From NCBI GenBank assembly GCA_022562835.1, contig JADFOM010000030.1:1-15234 (forward strand): a stretch of DNA of 15,234 nucleotides, read 5' to 3'. The translations under genes were made by a program, and so were the position numbers. The notes under the pieces are model-generated. The model was not told the DNA's origin and did no database searches. It saw only the letters and a program-made list of their open reading frames with translations. The DNA is from Acidobacteriota bacterium. Its GTDB lineage: Bacteria; Actinomycetota; Acidimicrobiia; Acidimicrobiales; SHLQ01. Positions 1-8,850 of this stretch are shown piece by piece (position 1 is the first letter of the stretch; every line of letters starts with the position of its first letter).

Positions 1-50
<50 letters not shown>

Positions 51-128
51 GGTGAAGCAGATAACGTTACCGGTGTTGGTGAACGGCGACTACCCGGTCT
101 GCGCCTCATGACCTCCACGCTCGAACGC

Positions 129-815
129 TCAGCCACGACTCGAATCGCTCAGCGTGGGAGGCTGTGTTGGCTGCTGTGGCGGTGCCGAACGTTGCTGAGA
201 AGCGTGTCTTGGTGTCGCTTCAACCTCCTGCGTCGCCGCGTCGGCACGACGAGGGCGGCGATCCATATAGCGGGCAGTCTCTTCTTCGACAACGGTTACT
301 CGAACACCACCGGTGAGATCGCTTATCAGATTGAACAGTACGGCGACGAGAACGTTGAACCCCGTCAAAGCGATTACAAGGATCAACCCTCCAATCGAGG
401 CGGCTTCGAAGATGTCACCGCCGTCAAACTCGAATGTTTCAAGAGCGAGCACATCGGAGAGGAAGCTCTCGAAGTTGTCTATGGTCCCCGAGTTAACTGC
501 GAGGCTCCAGAGCGCGGCGCCGGCGACGACAATGATGATCCACATACAGAAATAGAGAATCAACGACATCTTCAGTACGGACCAAGGTTCGACGTGACGC
601 AGAATGCGTCGAACCTTCCGCGCTCGAAGGCGTGTTGCAGTCTTACGGTCTACGCGTGTCGCCGACCGCTCAGCGCCAACCGCTGTCGCGCTCCTGGGAC
701 CGGCTGGTGCGTCAGCGCGCGTTGGAGTACCGGACTCGGCGAGGAACGTGTCAATCGCTTGGTTCGGTGCAATGGAGGCAGACCCATCAAGGGTCTTGAC
801 GTCTTCATCTGACAC
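129..815 (-). CDS. DUF3566 family membrane protein
   Basis: A 228-residue protein with a polar, Ala/Arg-rich N-terminal region (about 1-75), a first membrane segment (about 83-107), a short acidic loop containing TFEFDGGDIFEAAS, and a second membrane segment (about 139-165). The C-terminal tail (about 175-228) is charged and Gln/Pro-rich. The two-helix core with GGVRVTVVEEE just after helix two matches the DUF3566 family, which sits downstream of gyrA in many Actinomycetota (Rv0007-like). The molecular function of the family is not established to my knowledge. The start is GTG at 813-815, and I see no strong Shine-Dalgarno upstream, so the start could be revised. The gene is 72 bases downstream of the TadE-like gene and probably transcribed with gyrB and gyrA. 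Confidence 0.85.
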   Translation of the reverse strand: MSDEDVKTLDGSASIAPNQAIDTFLAESGTPTRADAPAGPRSATAVGAERSATRVDRKTATRLRARKVRRILRHVEPWSVLKMSLILYFCMWIIIVVAGAALWSLAVNSGTIDNFESFLSDVLALETFEFDGGDIFEAASIGGLILVIALTGFNVLVAVLFNLISDLTGGVRVTVVEEETARYMDRRPRRADAATQEVEATPRHASQQRSAPPQQPTQPPTLSDSSRG

Positions 816-887
816 GGTGCATCAGTCTAGGCCCGCAAACCGGCTCTCAGGTAGCACTCCGTCGTCATAGACGCCCCCACACAGGCA

Positions 888-1247
888 CTACCGCGTCGGG
901 CGGCTCCACCGCGTCGGGCGACTCCACGTCGTGACAACACTCGCGCGCGCTCGAGCCCGGATTCGACCCCGGCCAACCACCACTGTGACCGTGGCGCCAA
1001 CACGTTGAATGGTGACAATCTCGACTCCGTTAAGATCCGCAACCAGCGACGCTTCGGCGTCCGAGGTTGCCGCGGCAGCGAGCGCTACGGCATCAGCCCC
1101 CGCTTGGGCCTGCGACTCGATACGGCCTGCAATCGCGGCCTCGGAAACAATGCGGATACCAACGATCGTCACGATGACCAAGGCAAGTACCACAAGCACG
1201 GCACTCGCACGTTCGCGTCCCGATGCATGCTCGCGCTTTACGTTCAC
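888..1247 (-). CDS. small TadE/TadG-like (pseudopilin-type) membrane protein
   Basis: A 119-residue protein with a basic N-terminus, one membrane helix (about residues 14-38), an Ala-rich helix with SQAQAGADAVALAAAA (about 45-60), and a short beta-like region (about 73-92) before a basic tail. This resembles the actinobacterial TadE-like proteins found near Tad/Flp pilus or secretion genes, which share the pattern hydrophobic helix, then QA-x2-ADxAALAAA, then a Val-rich strand. The GTG start at 1245-1247 has a strong Shine-Dalgarno (GGAGGGGAGG) about five bases upstream, so it looks like a translated gene. It lies 49 bases after gyrA with no Tad export genes in view, and the C-terminus is built from a duplicated WSRPTR. 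The family call is by pattern only; it could simply be an unclassified single-pass protein. Confidence 0.6.
   Translation of the reverse strand: MNVKREHASGRERASAVLVVLALVIVTIVGIRIVSEAAIAGRIESQAQAGADAVALAAAATSDAEASLVADLNGVEIVTIQRVGATVTVVVGRGRIRARARASVVTTWSRPTRWSRPTR
891..926. repeat. two-copy 18-bp tandem repeat at the end of the TadE-like gene
   Basis: CCGCGTCGGGCGGCTCCA at 891-908 is followed directly by CCGCGTCGGGCGACTCCA at 909-926, differing at one base. The unit is a multiple of three, so it duplicates six codons (WSRPTR twice) just before the TAG stop. This looks like a recent in-frame slippage or duplication. Confidence 0.9.
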
Positions 1248-1296
1248 CCGAACCTCCCCTCCTAGCGTGGATGAAGGGGAAGATGTCCTGACCGTA

Positions 1297-3906
1297 TCAG
1301 TTCTCGTCTAGCTCGTCGTCTGGACTATCAGTGATGTCGATATCAGCTTCAACCGCTCGCACTGGGTCGTCCTGGGCCAGCGCTTCTGCCCCGCTTTCGC
1401 TGGCATCTCCGAGCGGATCGTCAAGCTCCCCGTCGACCTCGTCATCGGTGCTCGGCGGCACGCGAGACGCCGCTGCTATCTGACGTCCTTCCTGGACCGC
1501 CATGATACGCACACCGCTCGCTGAGCGGCCCTGAAGTGAGATGTCAGATGCAGACATCCGTATGACAGTGCCACCGTCGCCAATCAGTATGATCTCATCC
1601 TCATCGGTCACAAAGAATGCTCCGACGACCACCCCTCGTTCTTCTCTGGTGCGAATCCCTCTGACGCCGAGGCCACCGCGACCCTTGCGAGCGAACTCGC
1701 TGGGATCAGAACGTTTGCCAAATCCTGCAGAAGTGACATGCACGAGCATCTCACCGGGCCCACCAACAGCGCACGACACGAGTTCGTCATCCCCACGGAA
1801 TCGCATGCCCTTAACACCGGCGGCTGTGCGTCCCATAGAACGCACAGCGGCCTCGGAGAACCGAATGGTCTGACCGGATTTAGAAACGAGGAAGATGTCA
1901 TCTTCCTCGTTCACCGGCATGACTTCTACCAATTCGTCACCGTCGTTGAGCTTGATAGCGATCAACCCGGCCTTCAACGACGAGTCATATGCATTGAAGA
2001 GCGTCTTTTTGACGCGTCCTTGGCGAGTTGCGAAGAACAGATACCGGTTCGTCTCGTAGTCACGGGTATCGATCACGGCCTCGATGATCTCTTCAGGCTC
2101 CAGTGGCAAGAGGTTCGACAGATGTGTTCCGCGCGCGGTGCGTCCGGCCATCGGGAGTTGATGCGCCTTTAGTCGATACACCTTGCCACGGTTAGAAAAG
2201 AAGAGCAGGTAGGCGTGAGCGGAGGTGTGCATCATGTTCACCACCGTGTCTTCGTCCTTGAGGTTGGCACCCGTTACGCCACGTCCACCGCGCGACTGCG
2301 TCTTGAACTCGGTCGCGGAAACCACCTTCACGTAACCCGACGAACTCATGGTGAAGACCAGGTCTTCGTCGTCGATCAGGTCCTCGATGTTGATCTCACC
2401 GGGATCGATATCGAATGTGCTCCGGCGTTCCTCTGCGAACTCGCTGCGAATCTCTGCAAGCTCAGCTCGGATCACGCCGTGTAAACGGAGCTCATCGCCA
2501 AGAATTTCCTGGAGTCCACTAATCGTTTCGGCGAGTACGGTCTGCTCCGACTCGAGTTCGTCGCGCCCGAGTCTCGTCAATCGACCCAAGGTCATGTCGA
2601 GAATATGGGTGGCTTGAACCTCAGAGAACTCGAAAGGTTCGGCCATCAGTGCCCCGCGAGCAGCACCGCGATCGGCTGATCCACGGATCGTCGTGATGAT
2701 CTGATCGATGAGATCGAGAGCCTTGAGCAGGCCGTCGACGATGTGTAGTCGGCGCTCCGCCTCGGCGAGTCGGTACTCGCTTCGCCTACGGATGACCTCG
2801 ATCTGATGCGACACGTAGGCGACTAGGGCATCGCGAAGGTTCAGCGTCCGCGGTACGCCATCGACAAGAGCCACCATATTGACCGAGAACGTCGACTGGA
2901 GGGGTGTCTGCTTCCACAGATTGTTGAGCACTACGGAAGGATTAGAGTCACGTTTCAGTTCGATCACAAAGCGTGTCGTGTCACCAGCCGACTCATCGTT
3001 AACTGCGGCGATACCTTCAATTTCACGGGCGTTGACCAAATCTGCGATCTTGCGACCTACCGCCCCTGCTGAGATCTGGTAGGGCATCTCCGAGACCACG
3101 ATCGCGTTGCGGCCCGGTCGAATCTCCTCGAAATCGACCTTGGCGCGCATCTTGATCGATCCCTTACCTGTCTCGTAGGCCGACGCGATGCCCTGTCGAC
3201 CAAGAATCGTGCCACCGGTAGGGAAATCAGGGCCCTTGACGAACTGAGCGAGGTCCTGAGCGGTCGCGTCGGGGTTCAATATCAGGTGATCGACGGCGTC
3301 GATCACCTCGCCAAGATTGTGGGGCGGGATGTTGGTCGCCATACCGACGGCGATGCCCTGTGAACCGTTGACAAGAAGGTTCGGAAAGCGGCTCGGCAGT
3401 ACCGCTGGTTCTTCGAACTCTCCAGAGTAATTGTCGATGAAATCGACCGTGTCCTGGTCGATGTCATCAAGCATGCGCATCGCAAGTGGCGCCAGGCGCG
3501 ACTCGGTGTATCGGGCGGCGGCTGGGCGATCCTCGGGTGATCCATAGTTGCCGTGGAAGTCGATCAACGGGTGGCGCAACGAGAACGGCTGTGCCATCCG
3601 TGCCAGGGCGTCATAGATCGCAGTGTCACCGTGAGGGTGAAAGCGAGCCATTACGTCGCCGACGACGCGGGCGCATTTCACATGAACTCGATCTGGGCGG
3701 AAGTTCTGGTCATACATCGACCAGAGAATGCGCCGATGCACCGGTTTGAGACCGTCGCGAGCATCTGGAAGAGCGCGACTGATGATCACCGACATCGCGT
3801 AGTCCAAGAACGATGTCTCCATCTCCTCTTGGATCTCGATAACAGTGATGTTGTCCGGCACAGGCTCCGGTTCGGGCGCCACTGTGGCGGACGGATCGTC
3901 GCTCAT
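1297..3906 (-). CDS. gyrA: DNA gyrase subunit A
   Basis: GyrA is the cleavage-religation subunit of gyrase; with GyrB it introduces negative supercoils using ATP. The 869-residue protein has the winged-helix/tower core with catalytic Tyr133 in AAARYTESRLAPLA, the quinolone-resistance region HPHGDTAIYD at about 90-99, and the conserved NLLVNGSQGIAVGMATNIPPHN at about 176-197. A beta-pinwheel C-terminal domain starts near residue 512 with the GyrA box QSRGGRG (537-543), which marks gyrase rather than topoisomerase IV. The C-terminal 50 or so residues are strongly acidic. The ATG start has an AAGGA about ten bases upstream. It follows gyrB by 43 bases and is probably co-transcribed with it. The position equivalent to E. 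coli Ser83 is Thr95. Confidence 0.98.
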   Translation of the reverse strand: MSDDPSATVAPEPEPVPDNITVIEIQEEMETSFLDYAMSVIISRALPDARDGLKPVHRRILWSMYDQNFRPDRVHVKCARVVGDVMARFHPHGDTAIYDALARMAQPFSLRHPLIDFHGNYGSPEDRPAAARYTESRLAPLAMRMLDDIDQDTVDFIDNYSGEFEEPAVLPSRFPNLLVNGSQGIAVGMATNIPPHNLGEVIDAVDHLILNPDATAQDLAQFVKGPDFPTGGTILGRQGIASAYETGKGSIKMRAKVDFEEIRPGRNAIVVSEMPYQISAGAVGRKIADLVNAREIEGIAAVNDESAGDTTRFVIELKRDSNPSVVLNNLWKQTPLQSTFSVNMVALVDGVPRTLNLRDALVAYVSHQIEVIRRRSEYRLAEAERRLHIVDGLLKALDLIDQIITTIRGSADRGAARGALMAEPFEFSEVQATHILDMTLGRLTRLGRDELESEQTVLAETISGLQEILGDELRLHGVIRAELAEIRSEFAEERRSTFDIDPGEINIEDLIDDEDLVFTMSSSGYVKVVSATEFKTQSRGGRGVTGANLKDEDTVVNMMHTSAHAYLLFFSNRGKVYRLKAHQLPMAGRTARGTHLSNLLPLEPEEIIEAVIDTRDYETNRYLFFATRQGRVKKTLFNAYDSSLKAGLIAIKLNDGDELVEVMPVNEEDDIFLVSKSGQTIRFSEAAVRSMGRTAAGVKGMRFRGDDELVSCAVGGPGEMLVHVTSAGFGKRSDPSEFARKGRGGLGVRGIRTREERGVVVGAFFVTDEDEIILIGDGGTVIRMSASDISLQGRSASGVRIMAVQEGRQIAAASRVPPSTDDEVDGELDDPLGDASESGAEALAQDDPVRAVEADIDITDSPDDELDEN

Positions 3907-3949
3907 GACGGAAGGGTCCTTACGTTGAATTCACGAGTGCTCAACTGCA

Positions 3950-5875
<1,926 letters not shown>

Positions 5876-5950
5876 GTTGCGCCTCTCGATGTGCTTTCGG
5901 TCATGTCAAATCTCTCGGTTGTAAACACTAAGGGACACCTCTGACATCTA

Positions 5951-5971
5951 TTACCCACAGGTTGTGGACAA
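5951..5971. promoter_or_regulatory. convergent DnaA-box pair upstream of gyrB
   Basis: TTACCCACA (plus, 5951-5959; one mismatch to TTATCCACA) faces an exact TTGTCCACA on the minus strand (5963-5971), with a three-base gap. TTGTCCACA is the form favoured in high-G+C actinobacterial origins. The pair lies in the 236-base gap between gyrB and dciA, where the gyrB promoter is expected. I found no convincing -35/-10 pair there. The box matches are read directly; DnaA control of gyrB is inference. Confidence 0.6.
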
Positions 5972-6111
5972 CCCTGTGCGTAGCGGCGCCTCACCAACGT
6001 GCGAGGAACACCGAGGGGACAGAGGAAACGCTGTTTCGAGCGGGACAAGTCTGAAATAACGTCAGTGTCAGTTTACCACCCGAGCGTGGCTTCACGGTGC
6101 CTTGTCACCCT

Positions 6112-6435
6112 TCATCGGACCCGATCCACACGCAGTTTCACCTCGGTTATGACGCCCGGCCCCAACGCCTCTGCGATCGATTCCAGCAACGGTTCTGTCA
6201 ACCACTGCAATTCACTCGCCCAGGCAGGATCCTCAACCGCAAGAACGAGGGTTTGAGCGTCAACGGATACCGGGCGGCAGTGTGTCGCTAACGCCGACCC
6301 AACCACCGTCTCCCAATCATCGAAGAGCGAACGCAAGCCACCGACAGAGGGCGCACCCATCGATTTCAAGACCCGTTCGAGACCCTCCGCCACATGGCGC
6401 GGGTCTTCTGAAGCACCCGGTAACGGCTCGACCAC
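6112..6435 (-). CDS. dciA: DciA-type DUF721 protein, predicted replicative helicase loader/operator
   Basis: A 107-residue DUF721 protein. Members called DciA interact with the replicative helicase DnaB and are needed for initiation in bacteria that lack DnaC or DnaI loaders. The domain pattern is visible: an N-terminal helix (VAEGLERVLKSMG), the conserved Trp41 in LFDDWETVVG, THCRPVSVDAQTLVLAVEDPAWASEL (47-76), then a helical LTEPLLESI and a final basic strand. The usual order dnaA-dnaN-recF-DUF721-gyrB supports the identity. The GTG start at 6433-6435 overlaps the recF stop by one base (TAGTG), so translation is probably coupled. The protein is shorter than mycobacterial homologues, with little of their N-terminal extension. 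Its role is inferred from the family. Confidence 0.85.
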   Translation of the reverse strand: MVEPLPGASEDPRHVAEGLERVLKSMGAPSVGGLRSLFDDWETVVGSALATHCRPVSVDAQTLVLAVEDPAWASELQWLTEPLLESIAEALGPGVITEVKLRVDRVR

Positions 6436-7517
6436 TACGACGCACCCTCTCCCACCAATTCGGCGACCGACAGCACACGCTCGGGCTCCGCCGTCGCCGG
6501 TAAAGACGAGGCGGTCGTCATCAACACCTGACCGACCGGGATCTCTGATAACAACGCTCGAGCACGGTGATCATCGAGTTCAGAGAACACATCATCGAGA
6601 ATAAGCAGTGGCGTAGCACCGAGGGTTTCGATCAAGAGCCGATGGATGGCAAGCCGCAGGGAAAGAGCCAACGAACGTTGTTCCCCTTGTGATGCATGTG
6701 TGCGCGCCGGCATCGATCCTATGGCGAGCGCTACCTCGTCACGGTGTGGACCGACCGTTGTGGTGCCACGCCTAATGTCATCGTCGCGTACTGCCGCTAA
6801 CGCCGCCAGTAGCGGTAGGTCGTGCGAGGACGCCCTATAGGTCATCGAAACGTCACTGCGACCACGCGCTAATGTGTCGTACGCAAGCGTCAGAGGCTCG
6901 GCCAGGCGCTTGATCAGGGCGACTCGGCTCGCAATCAAGGCATCGCCCGACGTCGACAGCTTCTGATCCCAAACGTCGAGAGTTGACTCGATTTCGGCTG
7001 TCCTACGCCCATGTGCTTGCTTGAGAAGTGTGTTGCGCTGCCGCAGAACACGATCTACCTCTTGTTGGGTTGCCCTATTGCGCGCCGCCAGCGAACCCAA
7101 TGCTCGATCGATGAGAATTCGACGGTTAGCCGGCCCACCCTTTACCAATTTGAGGTCGTCGGGGGCAAAGACGGTCACCTGGAGCGCATCACCTAGATCA
7201 GCAACACGTTGAAGTCGCTGACGGTTAACGAGTACCCGGTTTCGTCCTACCCGAGAAAGTTCCACCTCGACCTGCAGCGCCCGATCCTGACGAACTCCCT
7301 CACCGCGTATGAAAGCCTTGTCCTGTCCTACTCGGACCATCGCTTCATCAGAAGCGCCACGAAATGAGGCACCTAGTGCCAACCATGCGATGCCTTCAAC
7401 CAGATTCGTCTTACCCGTGCCGTTGTCGCCGATGACAACGGTGGTAGTGGGCGCGAGATCGAGCGAAAGCGTCTCGTAGTTCCGGAAATTGGTGAGCTCG
7501 ATTGAGCCAAGTCTCAT
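6435..7517 (-). CDS. recF: DNA replication and repair protein RecF
   Basis: RecF is an SMC/ABC-like ATPase that works with RecO and RecR to load RecA at gaps and stalled forks. The 360-residue protein has the typical start (ELTNFRNYETLSLDL), Walker A GDNGTGKT (30-37), the ABC signature SQGEQRS (276-282) and Walker B LLILDDVFSELD (304-315). The ATG at 7515-7517 lies 12 bases after the dnaN stop, with no strong Shine-Dalgarno, so reinitiation after dnaN is likely. It overlaps dciA by one base. Length and motif spacing are normal for the family, and all ATP-binding motifs are intact. Confidence 0.97.
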   Translation of the reverse strand: MRLGSIELTNFRNYETLSLDLAPTTTVVIGDNGTGKTNLVEGIAWLALGASFRGASDEAMVRVGQDKAFIRGEGVRQDRALQVEVELSRVGRNRVLVNRQRLQRVADLGDALQVTVFAPDDLKLVKGGPANRRILIDRALGSLAARNRATQQEVDRVLRQRNTLLKQAHGRRTAEIESTLDVWDQKLSTSGDALIASRVALIKRLAEPLTLAYDTLARGRSDVSMTYRASSHDLPLLAALAAVRDDDIRRGTTTVGPHRDEVALAIGSMPARTHASQGEQRSLALSLRLAIHRLLIETLGATPLLILDDVFSELDDHRARALLSEIPVGQVLMTTASSLPATAEPERVLSVAELVGEGAS

Positions 7518-7529
7518 TGGCCCATTGCA

Positions 7530-8624
7530 CTACGACACGCGCACGGGCATGAGTAAATATAGGAACCCGGGCTCTTCGGGTGTTCGGATTAGAGCGGGCT
7601 TAAGTGCATCGACCGTTTCGAGGACAACCTCGTCACCTGAGGCTGCGTCGGTCCCATCGATTAGATACTCCGGGTTGAAGGCGACGGTGAGCTCCTCGCC
7701 GTCATAAATCCCATCGATAGTTTCCGATGCCTCGCCGACATCCTGGGTTATCGCTTTCAAGTCGAGCCCGTCCGAACTCATGGTGAGTCTCACCGGAGTC
7801 GTCTCCTGCGCCAACAGACGAACTCGACGCACAGCATCGAGGAGCTCGAGCCGGTTGACCGTCATCCGGTTCGGATGATGGTCGGGTATCAGACCACGAT
7901 AGTTGGGGAACTCGCCTTCGATAAGACGCGTGACCACTGTGGTAGTGCCGATGCGAAACGATGCGTCTCGCTCGGTCAGACCAAGTGTTACTTCGCCTTC
8001 ATCGTCGAGCAAACGGGCAACTTCGGTGAGTGCTCGTGACGGGATCAATACGGTTTGGTCTTCGCCCAGCACCGCGCTCTCGGTTACATCACGCACCGAC
8101 AGCCGATATGAGTCGGTTGCTACGAGGCGTAGTGCATCACCTTCGGTTGCCAGTAAAACTCCGGTCAGGATCGGCCGTGAGTCATCCTTTGACGCTGCCG
8201 GAACGACTTGACGAAGAGCTTCGGTCAACGAAGATGCTGGAATCGAGATCCCCTCGGTTGGAGGCTCGACCAAGGCCGGATATTCATCTGGTGGATAGCT
8301 ACGTACGGTGAACTCGCTGCGCGCCGCTGTTATTCGCATGTCGCCATCGGTCGATTCAAGCGTTATAGCACCTGCGCCCAGTGCCCGAACTATGTCGACC
8401 AGTAGGCGCGACGGTAAGACCGTTACGCCATCTTCATCACCACCGACGTCGACCGAAACACTTATGGTCAGATCGAGGTCACTGCCGACGATGGTCAGCT
8501 GGTCACCCTCAAGGGTCAGCTTAATACCGGAGAGCACGGCGAGCGCGCCGCTGCGTGAACTCACCGCTCGGCTTGCCGAGCTGAGTGCTTCGAAGAGGGT
8601 GTCTCGTTCGCATCGGAACTTCAT
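7530..8624 (-). CDS. dnaN: DNA polymerase III sliding clamp, beta subunit
   Basis: DnaN forms the ring that tethers replicative polymerase and other enzymes to DNA. The 364-residue protein has the family start MKFRCERDTLFEAL, the domain I/II junction SYPPDEYPALVEPP (109-122), SRPILTGVLL (149-158), the ATDSYRLSV strand (169-177), and the terminal MPVRVS close to the usual MPMR(L) ending that helps form the client-binding pocket. Three repeats of about 120 residues fit the length. The start is ATG at 8622-8624 with AAGGAAC about 11 bases upstream. The gap to dnaA upstream is the putative oriC, so any dnaN promoter would lie within the origin. Confidence 0.98.
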   Translation of the reverse strand: MKFRCERDTLFEALSSASRAVSSRSGALAVLSGIKLTLEGDQLTIVGSDLDLTISVSVDVGGDEDGVTVLPSRLLVDIVRALGAGAITLESTDGDMRITAARSEFTVRSYPPDEYPALVEPPTEGISIPASSLTEALRQVVPAASKDDSRPILTGVLLATEGDALRLVATDSYRLSVRDVTESAVLGEDQTVLIPSRALTEVARLLDDEGEVTLGLTERDASFRIGTTTVVTRLIEGEFPNYRGLIPDHHPNRMTVNRLELLDAVRRVRLLAQETTPVRLTMSSDGLDLKAITQDVGEASETIDGIYDGEELTVAFNPEYLIDGTDAASGDEVVLETVDALKPALIRTPEEPGFLYLLMPVRVS

Positions 8625-8683
8625 GCAGTTAATGTTCCTTTTTAGTTATGACTTGGTAGTAGTGGTATGTAGGTGCTGTGGAT

Positions 8684-8692
8684 TGTGGACAA
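8684..8692 (-). promoter_or_regulatory. DnaA box, exact TTGTCCACA
   Basis: This is an exact match to the actinobacterial DnaA box on the minus strand, with the weaker CAATCCACA (two mismatches) sharing two bases and lying directly downstream at 8677-8685. It is the box closest to the A+T-rich stretch next to dnaN. Confidence 0.75.
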
Positions 8693-8780
8693 AGTCGCGT
8701 TCACTGCGCTCAGAGGGGTTGCGTGAAGTTTCGCGATTTCCACCGTCGTCCTCAGGCTTACAGCGCGGACCCTATCGTGC

Positions 8781-8789
8781 TGTGGATTA
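8781..8789 (-). promoter_or_regulatory. DnaA box, TAATCCACA (one mismatch)
   Basis: One mismatch to TTATCCACA, in the same orientation as the box at 8684-8692 and about 90 bases nearer dnaA. Likely a second site within the putative origin. Confidence 0.5.
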
Positions 8790-8850
8790 ACCCAACTATT
8801 TCCCCAGGGTGTCCTGGCAAAGTACACAGCTTCGTCAACATTCATCGGCC

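Larger units (their letters stand above)
8625..8850. other. oriC: candidate chromosomal origin (oriC), dnaA-dnaN intergenic region
   Basis: This 226-base gap between dnaA and dnaN is where oriC lies in mycobacteria and Streptomyces. On the minus strand, reading toward dnaN, there is TAATCCACA (8781-8789), then an exact TTGTCCACA (8684-8692) overlapping a weaker CAATCCACA (8677-8685). After these comes a spacer, then CTACTA (8657-8662) and an A+T-rich run ending at the dnaN start. The order box, spacer, CTA trinucleotides, A+T-rich DNA is like the basal unwinding element described in Bacillus (DnaA-trios). The number of clear boxes is low compared with Streptomyces origins. The other candidate is the dnaA-rpmH gap. 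Confidence 0.6.

Noticed and set aside
51..128. Possible terminator between the DUF3566 gene and tRNA-Ile
   Set aside because: I looked for a GC-rich hairpin followed by a T run on the minus strand and found none that I could support.
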